From contig NZ_PHHA01000020.1 in assembly GCF_002795425.1 (NCBI RefSeq), positions 62,001 to 126,000 of the forward strand: a stretch of DNA of 64,000 nt, in the 5' to 3' direction. Origin of the DNA: Conservatibacter flavescens (GTDB lineage: Bacteria > Pseudomonadota > Gammaproteobacteria > Enterobacterales > Pasteurellaceae). A program made the position numbers and the translations under genes. The notes beneath the pieces were generated by a model, which was not told the origin of the DNA, ran no database searches, and saw only the letters and a program-made list of their open reading frames with translations. Positions 7,410 to 18,279 of this stretch are shown one piece after another. Numbering within the stretch: position 1 is the first letter of the stretch; every line of letters starts with the position of its first letter.

Positions 7410-9707
7410 ATGTTAAATCAACAAATTAGCCAAATTATTGCCACCGAGCTGGCGGTACAAGCAAAGCAGATTCTTGCCGCCATTGAATTATTAGATGATG
7501 GTAATACCATTCCGTTTATTGCCCGTTATCGTAAAGAAGCAACGGGCGGCTTAGACGATACCCAATTACGTCATTTCGAAACACGTTTAATTTATCTTCG
7601 AGAGTTAGAAGATCGCCGTCAAACGATTCTTAAGTCTATTGATGAACAGGGTAAGCTCACAGATGAGCTGCGCCAAGCTATCGAACAAACACAAAGTAAA
7701 ACTGAGCTTGAAGACTTATATTTGCCCTATAAACCTAAACGCCGAACGAAAGGTCAAATTGCGATTGAAGCTGGGTTGGAACCATTAGCGGATTTATTAT
7801 GGAAAGAGCCTCAACATGAGCCAGAGCAGGTTGCGCTCACTTTTGTCAATGACAACGTGCCAGATGCCAAAACGGCATTAGATGGCGCAAAATATATTTT
7901 AATGGAGCGTTTTGCCGAAGATGCTGCGCTTTTGGCGAAAGTTCGTCATTATCTACAGCAAAGTGCGGTCTTAGTTTCAAAAGTTTTAGAAGGAAAAGAG
8001 GCCGAAGGGGCGAAATTTCAAGATTATTTTGATCATCAAGAAGCGTGGCGTAATGTGCCATCACACCGTGCCTTAGCGATGTTTCGAGGTCGTAATGAAG
8101 GGATTTTACAATTAAGCCTCAATGCGGATCCTGAGGCTGAAGAAGGGAGTCGCCATAGTTATTGTGAAGAAATTATTCGTGATCATTTAGGTATTCATCT
8201 TAATAACCAACCAGCAGATAACTGGCGTGCGCAAGTCATCAGTTGGACATGGAAAATCAAAATTGCCCTTCATTTAGAAACTGAATTGATGGGGGCGTTA
8301 CGAGAAAAAGCCGAAGACGAAGCCATTGATGTCTTTGCGCGTAACTTGAGTGCCTTGCTAATGGCAGCGCCTGCAGGCGCGAAAAATACAATGGGCCTCG
8401 ATCCCGGTTTACGTACGGGAGTGAAAGTGGCTGTTGTGGACAATACCGGGAAATTACTTGCGACGGAGACGGTTTATCCACATACTGGGCAAGAGCAAAG
8501 TGCAATGGTAGCCATTTTCAAGTTAATTCAGCAGCACAATGTGGAGTTAATTGCGATTGGTAACGGCACAGCCTCCCGTGAAACGGAGCGTTTCGCAAAA
8601 GAAGTGATTAAGCAGTGTGCAAATAAGCCACAAACTGTCGTCGTGTCAGAGGCGGGAGCATCTGTTTATTCAGCCTCAGAACTGGCTGCTGCGGAATTTC
8701 CCGATTTGGATGTGTCTTTACGTGGGGCAGTATCAATTGCTCGCCGTTTGCAAGATCCATTGGCTGAGTTGGTGAAAATTGAACCTAAAGCGATTGGGGT
8801 TGGACAGTATCAACATGATGTTAATCAAACACAATTAGCGCGTAAATTAGATGCAGTGGTTGAAGATTGTGTTAATGCGGTTGGGGTGGATTTAAATACC
8901 GCCTCTAGCGCTTTACTCTCCAGGGTAGCCGGTATGAGCAAAACATTAGCACAAAATATTGTGGATTACCGTGATGAAAACGGACGTTTTGACAACCGCG
9001 CACAATTGAAAAAAGTGCCGCGTTTAGGGCCAAAAGCGTTTGAGCAATGTGCCGGGTTTATGCGTATTGCTAATGGGAAAAATCCCCTTGATGCCTCAGG
9101 GGTGCACCCAGAAGCCTATCCAGTGGTGGAAAAAATCTTACAAGCCACTCAGCAGTCAATCCAAGAGCTTATGGGCAATGTCTCAGCTGTGCGTCAATTA
9201 GAAGCCAAGCAGTTTACTGATGAACAATTTGGTTTGCCGACGGTATTAGATATTTTCAAAGAGTTGGAAAAACCAGGACGAGATCCTCGAGGTGAATTTA
9301 AAACGGCAACCTTTATGGAAGGCGTTGAAGAGATTAGTGATTTAAAATCAGGTATGATCTTAGAGGGAACGGTCACTAATGTGACCAATTTCGGGGCTTT
9401 TGTGGATATTGGCGTACATCAAGATGGTTTAGTGCATATTTCTTCCTTAAGTGATAAGTTTGTTGAAGACCCTCATAAGGTGGTGAAAACCGGCGATGTA
9501 GTCAAAGTAAAAGTGCTTGATGTAGATGTGGCGCGTAAACGGATTGCATTAACGATGCGTTTAGATGAAAGTGCGGTGAAAAATATGGGAAAAACTGACC
9601 GCACTTCTCATGCAAAACCGCGTCATGAGCGCTCAGAACGTCATTCCCATAATAATAGTGTTATGGGCAATGCGTTTGCAGATGCATTAAAAAATTGGAA
9701 AAAATAA
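7410..9707 (+). CDS. tex: RNA-binding transcription accessory protein Tex
   Basis: Cytoplasmic nucleic-acid-binding protein of the Tex/Spt6 type, length 765 as usual. Visible parts are the N-terminal helical domain ([15 protein letters not shown]), a YqgF-like RNase H fold ([16 protein letters not shown], about residues 330-345), helix-hairpin-helix modules ([20 protein letters not shown] and [18 protein letters not shown]) and a C-terminal S1 domain ([20 protein letters not shown], about 650-720). It stands alone, divergent from sdhE. The C-terminal tail contains an inverted pair of uptake signals (9569-9606). Confidence 0.96.
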   Translation: MLNQQISQIIATELAVQAKQILAAIELLDDGNTIPFIARYRKEATGGLDDTQLRHFETRLIYLRELEDRRQTILKSIDEQGKLTDELRQAIEQTQSKTELEDLYLPYKPKRRTKGQIAIEAGLEPLADLLWKEPQHEPEQVALTFVNDNVPDAKTALDGAKYILMERFAEDAALLAKVRHYLQQSAVLVSKVLEGKEAEGAKFQDYFDHQEAWRNVPSHRALAMFRGRNEGILQLSLNADPEAEEGSRHSYCEEIIRDHLGIHLNNQPADNWRAQVISWTWKIKIALHLETELMGALREKAEDEAIDVFARNLSALLMAAPAGAKNTMGLDPGLRTGVKVAVVDNTGKLLATETVYPHTGQEQSAMVAIFKLIQQHNVELIAIGNGTASRETERFAKEVIKQCANKPQTVVVSEAGASVYSASELAAAEFPDLDVSLRGAVSIARRLQDPLAELVKIEPKAIGVGQYQHDVNQTQLARKLDAVVEDCVNAVGVDLNTASSALLSRVAGMSKTLAQNIVDYRDENGRFDNRAQLKKVPRLGPKAFEQCAGFMRIANGKNPLDASGVHPEAYPVVEKILQATQQSIQELMGNVSAVRQLEAKQFTDEQFGLPTVLDIFKELEKPGRDPRGEFKTATFMEGVEEISDLKSGMILEGTVTNVTNFGAFVDIGVHQDGLVHISSLSDKFVEDPHKVVKTGDVVKVKVLDVDVARKRIALTMRLDESAVKNMGKTDRTSHAKPRHERSERHSHNNSVMGNAFADALKNWKK
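9569..9606. repeat. Inverted pair of uptake signal sequences inside tex
   Basis: AAGTGCGGT (9569-9577) and ACCGCACTT (9598-9606) occur about 100 bases before the tex stop, within the segment coding for the post-S1 tail. They could form a stem of at least 9 base pairs. Confidence 0.85.
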
Positions 9708-9756
9708 TTAGGTCATAACATATCTTATGCCTTATTGGTAAAGGCTTGTAGAGCAG

Positions 9757-9795
9757 AAGCGCGGTCAATTTTTTTAAATTTTTTTGACCGCGCTT
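9757..9795. terminator. Bidirectional terminator between tex and amtB built from USS-like arms
   Basis: AAGCGCGGTCAA (9757-9768) is perfectly complementary to TTGACCGCGCTT (9784-9795), with a T/A-rich loop and T or A runs on both sides. The arms are one base away from the canonical uptake signal (AAGTGCGGT). The site serves the convergent genes tex and amtB. Confidence 0.8.
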
Positions 9796-9813
9796 TATTT
9801 GTTTGGTGATTAA

Positions 9814-11109
9814 TTATTCAATTCGCTCACCGTGGGAACTTAAATCCAGTCCTTTGCGCTCATCGTCTTTCGCCACGCGTAATCCAATGAGTTTATCGAT
9901 AATTTTCAATAAGATAAAGCTACCGATCGCGCTGTATGCTATGGTGATAAGGACACTTTCTGTTTGTAACCAAAGTGTTGTTTGGGTTCCGGATATTTCT
10001 TCTGATACAAAGACGCCGGTTAAAATTGCGCCAGCGATACCGCCTATTCCATGAATACCGAAAGCATCGAGTGTATCATCATAACCTAACCAATATTTTA
10101 AACGAGTGACTGCAACAAAACAGATGATACTGGTGATGGCTCCGATGGCTAAGGCGCTTTGTACGGAAACAAACCCAGCTGCAGGCGTGATACCCACTAA
10201 ACCGGCGACTGCACCAGAGGCTAAACCTAATGCAGAAGGTTTGTGTTTTTGGACAACTTCTAATAAAACCCAGCTTAATGCACCGACTGCTGTTGCAACT
10301 TGGGTGGTGGCTAAGGCCATACCGGCACGTCCATCAGCCGCTAATGCAGAACCCGCATTGAACCCAAACCAACCAATCCATAACATCGCCGTGCCGATAA
10401 GGGTGAGGACTAGGTTGTGAGGTTGCATATTTTCTTTACCATAGCCAATGCGTTTTCCTATCATGACTGCGGCAACTAAACCCGCGATTCCAGCATTGAT
10501 ATGGATCACCGTACCGCCAGCGTAATCCAGTACACCATCAGAAGCAAGCCAACCATCTAACCCCCAAACCCAGTGGGCTGTAGGCACATAAATGAGCAGT
10601 GACCAAAGTCCGACAAATAACATTAAAGCTGAAAATTTCATACGTTCCGCAAACGCACCGGTAATAATTGCGCCGGCAATAATGGCAAAGGCCATTTGGA
10701 AAATCATAAATACTGATTCTGGAATCGTTGCGGCACCAGGGTAAACAGTAAGCTGCTCTTGCTCGGTAAACACGCTTAGGCCAGATAAAAAGAAACGTTC
10801 CGTTCCGCCAATAAACGCATTATTTGGCGTGAATGCCAAACTGTAGCCAAAACATAACCAAAGAACGGCAATCATACAAGCAATTGCAAAGCTTTGTACC
10901 ATTGTCGCCAGTACATTTTTCTTGCGAACCATGCCAGCATAAAATAGGGCGAGGCCCGGAACGGTCATAAATAACACTAAAATGGCGGCCACCATTACCC
11001 ATGTAGTATCTCCCGCGTTTAACACAGACATAGGCTGAACCCAATCTTTGAGGTCGGCAAAGGCCAAAGTTGGAAAAAGTGCGGTACCGAGTAGTAAATA
11101 TTTTTTCAT
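9814..11109 (-). CDS. amtB: Ammonium transporter AmtB
   Basis: Inner-membrane channel for ammonium of the Amt/Rh family. It has a cleavable signal (MKKYLLLGTALFPTLAFA) followed by 11 predicted membrane helices, with family features such as PGLALFYAGMVRKKN, AHWVWG, GGTVIHINAG and DTLDAFGIHGIGG carrying the pore histidines. I chose ATG 11109 (431 residues) because GAGGGA precedes it by seven bases; the upstream ATG at 11124 lacks such a site. It follows glnK by about 24 bases, the standard glnK-amtB operon. Confidence 0.97.
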   Translation of the reverse strand: MKKYLLLGTALFPTLAFADLKDWVQPMSVLNAGDTTWVMVAAILVLFMTVPGLALFYAGMVRKKNVLATMVQSFAIACMIAVLWLCFGYSLAFTPNNAFIGGTERFFLSGLSVFTEQEQLTVYPGAATIPESVFMIFQMAFAIIAGAIITGAFAERMKFSALMLFVGLWSLLIYVPTAHWVWGLDGWLASDGVLDYAGGTVIHINAGIAGLVAAVMIGKRIGYGKENMQPHNLVLTLIGTAMLWIGWFGFNAGSALAADGRAGMALATTQVATAVGALSWVLLEVVQKHKPSALGLASGAVAGLVGITPAAGFVSVQSALAIGAITSIICFVAVTRLKYWLGYDDTLDAFGIHGIGGIAGAILTGVFVSEEISGTQTTLWLQTESVLITIAYSAIGSFILLKIIDKLIGLRVAKDDERKGLDLSSHGERIE

Positions 11110-11133
11110 GTTTAAATCCCTCATTGTTTCATT

Positions 11134-11499
<366 letters not shown>

Positions 11500-11701
11500 T
11501 TATCTGGTTAAATTTATTTTTATATTTTATTTATTCAATTTGCAATATTGTTGGTTATATTTTTAATTAAAATAATTTTTTGTTAGATAATATTTAATTT
11601 AATGGTGTTTATTTTGGTTATCATCTATTTTTTCTTGGCTTTACACCTAAAAATATGAGCATTACAATAGCCAGACTTTTTTCTTGCAATAAGAGCGATT
11701 T

Positions 11702-12187
11702 ATGTTAGACATTGTGTTATATGAACCGGAAATCCCACAAAATACAGGCAATATTATTCGATTATGCGCAAACACAGGGTTTCGTTTGCATTTAATTGAA
11801 CCTTTAGGATTTACTTGGGATGACAAGCGTTTACGTCGTTCCGGATTGGATTATCACGAATTTGCGAATATTAAGAGACACAAAACATTTGAGATGTTTT
11901 TACAAAGTGAACAACCGAAACGTTTATTTGCGCTGACCACAAAAGGCCAGCCTGCTCATAGTCAAGTGCGGTTTGAATTAGGGGATTTTTTAATGTTCGG
12001 GCCAGAAAGTCGTGGGATTCCTATGTCTATTTTAGATCAATTACCGATGACCCAGAAAATTCGTATTCCGATGACAGAAAATAGCCGTAGTTTGAATTTG
12101 TCTAATTCTGTTGCCGTAGTGGTATATGAAGCTTGGCGACAATTGGGCTACGACGGTGCAGTAAATTTAATTACATCTGATTCTTAA
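11702..12187 (+). CDS. trmL: tRNA (cytidine/uridine(34)-2'-O)-methyltransferase TrmL
   Basis: SPOUT-class enzyme that methylates the ribose of the wobble base in tRNA-Leu isoacceptors. The 161-residue protein has the knotted-fold motifs: [19 protein letters not shown] (N-terminal), FGPESRGIP (motif 2) and [20 protein letters not shown] (motif 3). It stands alone, and its 3' end overlaps the convergent hslR by 17 bases. Confidence 0.95.
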   Translation: MLDIVLYEPEIPQNTGNIIRLCANTGFRLHLIEPLGFTWDDKRLRRSGLDYHEFANIKRHKTFEMFLQSEQPKRLFALTTKGQPAHSQVRFELGDFLMFGPESRGIPMSILDQLPMTQKIRIPMTENSRSLNLSNSVAVVVYEAWRQLGYDGAVNLITSDS

Positions 12188-12572
12188 ATTGAATTAATTC
12201 TCGTCGTTCTTTCTTATTTGGACGACGTTCAGGATGTGGCATCATGTTCATTTTTCGGGCAAGTGCCATTTTCTCTCGTTGTTCAAGGCTTTGAGCGGTT
12301 TCTGTATATAAACGTTGTGCTTCTGGTGCGCCTCTACGCTGAGTGGATAACGCCACGACTTCCACTTCTTTTTCTTCATTGCCTTGACGTAATTTTATTT
12401 TGGCACCGATTTCGACATTTTTATTGGGTTTTGAGCGTTGTCCATTATAATGTACTTTTCCCCCATCAATCATTTCTTTGGCTAGCGTACGGGTTTTATA
12501 GAAACGTGCCGCCCAAAGCCATTTATCTAAACGGACTTGTTCATCTTTTTCAACGGGTGTATTTTTTGCCAT
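12171..12572 (-). CDS. hslR: Ribosome-associated heat shock protein Hsp15
   Basis: S4-domain RNA-binding protein that recycles 50S subunits carrying nascent chains. Starting at ATG 12572 gives 133 residues (E. coli Hsp15 is 133); AGAGA lies upstream at good spacing, whereas the in-frame ATG at 12623 would add an unlikely 17-residue extension. The S4 domain is clear ([17 protein letters not shown], then [14 protein letters not shown]) and is followed by a basic tail ending in [14 protein letters not shown]. Confidence 0.94.
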   Translation of the reverse strand: MAKNTPVEKDEQVRLDKWLWAARFYKTRTLAKEMIDGGKVHYNGQRSKPNKNVEIGAKIKLRQGNEEKEVEVVALSTQRRGAPEAQRLYTETAQSLEQREKMALARKMNMMPHPERRPNKKERRELIQFKNQM

Positions 12573-12642
12573 AAATTTTTCTCTAACACAATCAATAGAA
12601 TTCAGGATAATTGAGGAAATCAACGAGCATGCTCAGTTTATT

Positions 12643-12668
12643 TTGTGATCATACTAGCATGATCACAA
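12643..12668. promoter_or_regulatory. Perfect palindrome between hslR and nudE
   Basis: TTGTGATCAT (12643-12652), a 6-base centre and ATGATCACAA (12659-12668) form a 10 bp perfect inverted repeat between two divergent genes. A smaller palindrome, GAGCATGCTC, lies at 12625-12634. The outer TGTGA/TCACA halves recall a CRP site, but the spacing is far too long. It could be a hairpin or an operator; its function is not known. Confidence 0.45.
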
Positions 12669-12779
12669 TGGGTTTCTCAATTTAAGGAATTATGGTATCG
12701 TGCTTTTATCTATTTGTATAGTTGAACAAATGGAAACATAAGGCCTTAAAATACTTGTAGCGGGGAAGAAAAGATTTGT

Positions 12780-13331
12780 ATGAATGAATTGAAAGCACCT
12801 GAAATTTTGTCAATATCCGTGGTGGCAAAGACACGTATTTTTGAAATTCAATCTGTCGATTTAAAATTTTCTAATGGTGAACGACGTACTTACGAACGTT
12901 TTAAGCCCAGTAGCCGCGCCGCTGTGATGATATTGCCGGTTGATGGTGATGATTTATTGATGGTAAAAGAATATGCTATGGGAACCGAGCGTTATGAGTT
13001 AGGATTCCCTAAAGGCTTGATGGAACAAGGGGAAACGCCAGAAGAGAGCGCGAATCGAGAGATGCAAGAGGAAATCGGTTTAGGCGCTAAGGAGTTTATT
13101 CATTTGCGCACGGTGAATACTTCGCCAAATTTTATGAATAGCCCGATGCATATTTTTTTAGCCAAAGATTTTTATCCAAGTAAGCTTGAAGGCGATGAAC
13201 CAGAACCCTTGCAGTTAGTGCGCGTTCCTCTGACGAAACTGAATGCGTTGTTAGGTGATTCTGCTTTTTGTGAGGCGCGCAATCTTGTGGCGCTATATTG
13301 TTTACGGGATTATTTGGAAAATTCTTGCTAA
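12780..13331 (+). CDS. nudE: ADP compounds hydrolase NudE
   Basis: Nudix hydrolase acting on ADP-ribose, NADH, Ap3A and similar compounds. The 183-residue protein has a complete Nudix box, from G at GLMEQGETPEESA through REMQEEIGLGA (Gx5Ex7REUxEExGU, about residues 79-101). It is followed 47 bases later by cysQ, the same nudE-cysQ-type pairing seen in related bacteria, so an operon is likely. A GGGGA lies 12-16 bases before the ATG, which is slightly far. Confidence 0.93.
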   Translation: MNELKAPEILSISVVAKTRIFEIQSVDLKFSNGERRTYERFKPSSRAAVMILPVDGDDLLMVKEYAMGTERYELGFPKGLMEQGETPEESANREMQEEIGLGAKEFIHLRTVNTSPNFMNSPMHIFLAKDFYPSKLEGDEPEPLQLVRVPLTKLNALLGDSAFCEARNLVALYCLRDYLENSC

Positions 13332-13378
13332 TCCCTATTGGCTCATATAATCTGTTAGTTCGTTGAAAAGGAAAGACC

Positions 13379-14203
13379 ATGCCAATATTATCCCCTAGAT
13401 TGCTAAGTGATGTGCTTCAGATTGCGGAGACGGGTGGTGAGTATTTGCGTGATTTTTATACGCGTTCTGTTCAGGTTCAGCTCAAAGCAGATAATACCCC
13501 TGTGACGGAAGCGGATTTATTTATGAGTCAATTTTTAAGTGAGAAATTGACAGCGCTAACCCCAGATATTCCCATTTTGTCTGAAGAAAGTGGCCATATT
13601 TCTGTTGCAGAACGCCAACAATGGCCAATATATTGGTTAATTGATCCATTAGACGGCACACAACAATTTATTGAACGTACGGGGCAATTTGGGATTTTGA
13701 TTGCTTTAGTGCAACATAATTGTCCCGTGCTTGGCCTTATCCATATGCCGATATTACAGCAAACATGCTATGCCATACGAGGACAAGGGGCATATAAAAA
13801 AGATGTTCATGGTGTTCAACGTTTAGTGCCTCAACCTTTAGACCGCGCTCAGCGGATTAAAATTGCGGTGGGAGATGGGAAAATGGCCGATAAAGTGCGG
13901 TCAATTTTGCATAAAAATATTGATTATGAATTTCAGATCTTTGGCTCAAGTAGTTTAAAAAGTCTCCTTGTCGCCGAAGGTACTAGCCATTGTTATGTAC
14001 GATTAGGGAACACTGGGGAATGGGATACCGCCGCGGCTGAGGTGATTTTACAGGAAATGGGAGGGGGGATTTTCGATCCAAACTTCGCACCGTTAACTTA
14101 TAATCAACGTGATACGCTGATTAATCCTCATTTTGTGATGACCGGATGTCGGCAAGCAGATTGGCGACAGATTTTTTGTTTTGATAATGACACCTTTCGG
14201 TAA
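13379..14203 (+). CDS. cysQ: 3'(2'),5'-bisphosphate nucleotidase CysQ
   Basis: Magnesium-dependent phosphatase of the inositol monophosphatase family that removes the 3'-phosphate from PAP/PAPS, recycling the by-product of sulfate assimilation. The 274-residue protein has the metal-site motifs LSEESG (about residues 68-73) and DPLDGTQQFI (about 90-99) and the C-terminal GEWDTAAAE motif. A USS is at 13893-13901 inside the gene. Confidence 0.94.
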   Translation: MPILSPRLLSDVLQIAETGGEYLRDFYTRSVQVQLKADNTPVTEADLFMSQFLSEKLTALTPDIPILSEESGHISVAERQQWPIYWLIDPLDGTQQFIERTGQFGILIALVQHNCPVLGLIHMPILQQTCYAIRGQGAYKKDVHGVQRLVPQPLDRAQRIKIAVGDGKMADKVRSILHKNIDYEFQIFGSSSLKSLLVAEGTSHCYVRLGNTGEWDTAAAEVILQEMGGGIFDPNFAPLTYNQRDTLINPHFVMTGCRQADWRQIFCFDNDTFR

Positions 14204-14300
14204 AATCAATTGGTGAAAAGACGAAAAATCGCAAATAATATAAATATATTTTAGGTAGTGTAATACCACTACGCATTTAATCAGATACAAGGAAAGCAGC

Positions 14301-15803
14301 ATGCTCAAACCAGAAAACAGCACCATTACCATTTTTGGTGCATCAGGCGATCTTACTCATCGTAAATTAATCCCTGCCCTTTATCACTTATTTGAAGCGA
14401 ATAAACTCGCTGACGATTTTGCTATTTTAGGTGTGAGTCGAACCGAGTTTAGCGATGAAGAATATCGTGAAAAACTGCGTCAGTTGTTAGTAAAACATGA
14501 AAAAACACAGCCTGAATTGGTTGATGAGTTTTTTAAACATGTGTATTACCAAGCGGTAGATACCGCCAATGCGCCAGATTATGAAAAAATTAAAACGCGT
14601 TTAGAAGAGTTGGAATATTTGCATAGTACTCATGGCAATGTGCTTTATTATTTGTCCACTCCACCAAGTTTATATGGGGTTATTCCGGAGTGTTTAGCGG
14701 CACATGGATTAACCAAAGAAGGACACGGGTGGAAACGCTTAGTGGTGGAAAAACCTTTTGGTTATGATTTAGAGTCGGCGATCTTATTAGATGCGCAAAT
14801 TCACAATTTTTTTGAAGAACAACAAATTTATCGTATTGATCACTATCTTGGTAAAGAAACCGTTCAGAACCTATTAGTATTGCGTTTTTCGAATGGTTTA
14901 TTTGAGCCGCTTTGGAATCGTAACTATATTGAATATGTTGAAATTACTGGAGCTGAGGCGCTTGGGGTAGAAGAGCGTGGGGGCTATTATGATGGTTCAG
15001 GCGCAATGCGAGATATGTTCCAAAATCATATTTTACAAGTCCTTGCTATGGTCGCGATGGAGTCTCCTGCAGTAATTAATGCAGATTCTTTGCGTAATGA
15101 GGTTGCGAAAGTATTACAAAGTCTACATCCACTCAATCCTGAAACCATAGAAGAGAATCTTGTATTGGGGCAATACACGTCTTCGAAAGTGCGTGGGATT
15201 GAGCAAGCAGGTTATCGTCAAGAAAAAGGCGTTAATCCAGAATCTCGTACAGAAACGTATATGGCATTACGTTTGCAAATTGATAACTGGCGTTGGAGCG
15301 GCGTGCCGTTTTATGTTCGTACCGGTAAACGTTTACCAACACGTGTAACCGAAATTGTCATTCATTTTAAACGTACTCCACACCCAGTATTTAGCCAAAA
15401 TGCCCCAGAAAACAAACTGATTATTCGTGTTCAGCCAGATGAAGGGATTGTTATGAGCTTTGGCTTAAAACAGCCAGGCGCCGGATTTAAAGCGCAGGAA
15501 GTGGCGATGGATTTCCACTATGAAGACTTAGGGGAAACCACTTTGTTAAGTGGCTATGAGCGTTTGTTACTGGACGCATTAAATGGCGATGCTTCTTTGT
15601 TTACCCGTAGTGATGCAGTGCAAGCTTGTTGGAAATTTGTGCAACCTATTTTAGATTATAAAGCAGGTTTAGATGCTAAGTTACATGGTTATGCTTGTGG
15701 AACATGGGGGCCTAAAGCGGCAGATGAGCTTATGGAAAAAGAAGGGCGCGCATGGCGTTTCCCTTGTAAAAATTTAACGAATACGGATTATTGCGAATTG
15801 TAG
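14301..15803 (+). CDS. zwf: Glucose-6-phosphate 1-dehydrogenase
   Basis: First enzyme of the oxidative pentose phosphate pathway, reducing NADP. The 500-residue protein has the N-terminal nucleotide motif [13 protein letters not shown] (about residues 11-23) and the active-site motif [15 protein letters not shown] (about 178-192). It leads a cluster with pgl and gnd. ACAAGGAAAGCAGC lies upstream of the ATG. Confidence 0.97.
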   Translation: MLKPENSTITIFGASGDLTHRKLIPALYHLFEANKLADDFAILGVSRTEFSDEEYREKLRQLLVKHEKTQPELVDEFFKHVYYQAVDTANAPDYEKIKTRLEELEYLHSTHGNVLYYLSTPPSLYGVIPECLAAHGLTKEGHGWKRLVVEKPFGYDLESAILLDAQIHNFFEEQQIYRIDHYLGKETVQNLLVLRFSNGLFEPLWNRNYIEYVEITGAEALGVEERGGYYDGSGAMRDMFQNHILQVLAMVAMESPAVINADSLRNEVAKVLQSLHPLNPETIEENLVLGQYTSSKVRGIEQAGYRQEKGVNPESRTETYMALRLQIDNWRWSGVPFYVRTGKRLPTRVTEIVIHFKRTPHPVFSQNAPENKLIIRVQPDEGIVMSFGLKQPGAGFKAQEVAMDFHYEDLGETTLLSGYERLLLDALNGDASLFTRSDAVQACWKFVQPILDYKAGLDAKLHGYACGTWGPKAADELMEKEGRAWRFPCKNLTNTDYCEL

Positions 15804-15848
15804 AATAAAGCAAAATAGCTTCAAACTTACCAAAAAAGGAGGAATGTC

Positions 15849-16553
15849 ATGGCCTATGCGATTGAACCAATGCAACTCGTCGGATTACCGATTGTTGATA
15901 GTGAGCTGACTTTTCCTGTGCGCCGAGTTTATTGCGTTGGGCGTAATTACGAAGCCCATGCTCGCGAAATGGGATCCGATCCGACGCGCGAGCCACCATT
16001 CTTTTTTTGTAAGCCGAATGATCCTCAGTCTATTGTCGCGGTGAGAGCTGGGCAAGTAATGGAATTGCCTTATCCGGCTAAAACTACTAATTATCATTAT
16101 GAGGCTGAATTAGTGGTGGCGATTGGGAAAGGTGGAAAAAATATTGCAGTGGATTGTGCGCTAGAGCATATTTTTGGCTATGGCATTGGTCTGGATATGA
16201 CACGACGTGATTTACAAATTCAAATGCGTGAAATCGGGCGCCCTTGGGAGGTAGGAAAGGCGTTTGATTATTCTGCTCCCATCAGTGAAATCTACCCCGT
16301 TGATCGGGCAGCGGATATACACCATGCCAATATTTGCTTAACGGTCAATGGCGAGATTAAACAACAGAGCAATATTCGTCATTTAATTTGGAATGTTGAA
16401 GAAACGATAGCCGCATTGTCTGAACTTTTTGAGTTAAAACCAGGCGACTTAATTTTTACAGGCACACCAGAAGGCGTTGGTGCGGTTGGTAAAAATGATA
16501 AGTTGGTCGCGAGTATTGATGGTTTAGGGCAGCTTGAAGTATTGATTGTTTAA
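15849..16553 (+). CDS. Fumarylacetoacetate hydrolase family protein
   Basis: A 234-residue member of the FAH family, whose members hydrolyse or decarboxylate 2-oxo acids such as acylpyruvates or oxaloacetate. Seen: [13 protein letters not shown] near the N-terminus, the metal ligands in [15 protein letters not shown], and the C-terminal [15 protein letters not shown]. The resemblance is to acylpyruvate hydrolase-like (FAHD1/YcgM-type) proteins, but the substrate cannot be read from sequence. An ideal GGAGGA site precedes the start. It lies between zwf and the phzF-like gene. Confidence 0.88.
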   Translation: MAYAIEPMQLVGLPIVDSELTFPVRRVYCVGRNYEAHAREMGSDPTREPPFFFCKPNDPQSIVAVRAGQVMELPYPAKTTNYHYEAELVVAIGKGGKNIAVDCALEHIFGYGIGLDMTRRDLQIQMREIGRPWEVGKAFDYSAPISEIYPVDRAADIHHANICLTVNGEIKQQSNIRHLIWNVEETIAALSELFELKPGDLIFTGTPEGVGAVGKNDKLVASIDGLGQLEVLIV

Positions 16554-16571
16554 GGTCGTAACGGGGACAAA

Positions 16572-17422
16572 ATGAAAGATTACGATTTTTATTTGCTCAA
16601 TGTTTTTGCTGAAACCCATTTTGGCGGGAATCCACTTGCTGTTTTTCCTGCTGCTGATGGATTAAATGACGAGCAAATGCAGCTGATTGCTCGCCAGTTT
16701 AATTTATCTGAAACCGTCTTTCTTCAAACTGCTACGCATTCAAGTGCGGTCAAAAAATTGAAAATTTTTACGCCAGATTATGAATTGCCTTTTGCAGGAC
16801 ACCCTACAATTGGTGCGAGTTTTGTGATTCGTCGCTTATTTTGCGAAAAGGATCAATATCAAATAGAGACCTTATCTGGTTTGGCGACGATTAAGCATCA
16901 GCATGAAGAGATTACCTTTGCGCTGAAAAAGGAGGTAAAAACCAAGCCATGTCATTTAGATAATGCAGAATTGGCGGATATTTTAGGTTTACAAGAAACC
17001 GATATTGAGTCTGAACCGATGTGGATTAATACGGGCACATGGCAATTACTTATTCGCTTAAAAAGCGAAAGTGCGGTAAAAAATTGTCAAATTTCACCCG
17101 CACTTTTCATGACTAAATTAGACAGTGGTGTTTGGGGATCCTGTTATGTGTGGTTTGCCCATAATGGGCAGGCGAAAGTCAGGATGTTTTTACACAAGGC
17201 AATACGGTGATAGAAGATCCTGGCACAGGTTCTGCAGCGGCCAATCTTGGTGGCTGGTTTATTCATCATAATCAAACCCCTATAGCCTTACGCATTACAC
17301 AAGGCGATGAAATTGGGCGACCAAATCGTTTAAGTCTATATGTTGATGAAGAACAGAGGATTTTTGTGGGGGGGAAAGTCATTGAAGTGGGTAAAGGAAC
17401 ATTTATTTTACCCAATGGATAA
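16572..17422 (+). pseudogene. PhzF-family epimerase/isomerase, interrupted by a -1 frameshift
   Basis: Residues 1-205 (from ATG 16572) show the PhzF family (VFAETHFGGNPLAVFPA, FAGHPTIGA), but the frame then runs into a stop at 17208-17210. The remaining conserved part (IEDPGTGSAAANLGGW) continues in another frame to 17422. A run of five T (17187-17191) marks the break: with one extra T the sequence reads RMFFTQGNTVIEDPGTGSAA, which restores a normal protein of about 283 residues. Either this gene is broken or a homopolymer base is missing from the assembly. The family includes diaminopimelate-epimerase-like isomerases; the reaction here is unknown. Confidence 0.85.
17069..17105. repeat. USS and near-USS inverted pair inside the phzF-like gene
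   Basis: AAGTGCGGT (17069-17077) faces CCCGCACTT (17097-17105), which has one mismatch to the uptake signal. The pair could fold into a hairpin within the coding region, about 80 bases before the frameshift. Confidence 0.7.
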
Positions 17423-17433
17423 TAGGAAAAAAT

Positions 17434-18132
17434 ATGAATTATCAAGTATTTGAAAATGCTCAAGCAGCAGTAGAAAAAATCGCGCAAGAATTTGTGACAT
17501 ATAGTGAACAAGGGCGCCCAGTGCATATTTCGCTTTCTGGAGGCTCAACACCAAAATTACTGTTTAAAACGCTCTCTACATCACCGTTTAATACGCAAGT
17601 ACAATGGAATAATTTACATTTTTGGTGGGGAGATGATCGTATGGTTGCTCCCAATGATCCTGAAAGTAATTATGGTGAGGTACAAAAATTATTATTCGAC
17701 CACATCCAAATTCCAAAAGAGAATATTCATCGTATTCGTGGTGAAAATGAGGTTAACGATGAATTGTCTCGCTTTAGTGATGAACTGAAAACTGTGCCGA
17801 ATGGCGAATTCGATTGGATTATTTTAGGTATGGGAACTGATGGGCATACGGCTTCATTATTCCCCCATCAAACAGATTTTGCCGATGAAAAGCTTGCGGT
17901 AATTGCAAAACATCCAGACACAGGACAATTACGAATTTCTAAAACAGCTAAATTAATTGCTCAGGCTAAACGTATTACTTATTTAGTAACAGGGGGAGCC
18001 AAAGCAGAAATTTTAAAAGAGATTAATGAGAATACTTCAGCGCTTTTACCTTATCCGGCTGCGCGTATTAAGTCAAATAATGGTATTACAGAATGGTATT
18101 TAGATGCCGAAGCTGCTGCTTTGTTGAAATAG
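17434..18132 (+). CDS. pgl: 6-phosphogluconolactonase
   Basis: Second enzyme of the oxidative pentose phosphate pathway, hydrolysing 6-phosphogluconolactone. The 232-residue protein belongs to the DevB/SOL group, related to NagB: ISLSGGSTPKLLFKTL (about residues 32-47), FWWGDDRMVAPNDPESNYGE and the active-site LGMGTDGHTASLFP (about 132-145). It sits 11 bases after the phzF-like gene and is probably cotranscribed with it. Confidence 0.95.
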   Translation: MNYQVFENAQAAVEKIAQEFVTYSEQGRPVHISLSGGSTPKLLFKTLSTSPFNTQVQWNNLHFWWGDDRMVAPNDPESNYGEVQKLLFDHIQIPKENIHRIRGENEVNDELSRFSDELKTVPNGEFDWIILGMGTDGHTASLFPHQTDFADEKLAVIAKHPDTGQLRISKTAKLIAQAKRITYLVTGGAKAEILKEINENTSALLPYPAARIKSNNGITEWYLDAEAAALLK

Positions 18133-18279
18133 TTGGCATACACATGAAGTTTTCATCGCGTTGAGAAAACAGAATAGTATTTAGACAGAACCCTAGTGGC
18201 AATGTTAGAATAGCGCCTTTGTTTTCTTGGCAGGCGGAAGTATTCGCTGAATAATTTATATAACAATGGTTGGTTAACA

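Noticed and set aside
12643-12668. CRP binding site (TGTGA...TCACA)
   Set aside because: The half-sites are separated by 14 bases rather than 6, so it does not fit CRP.
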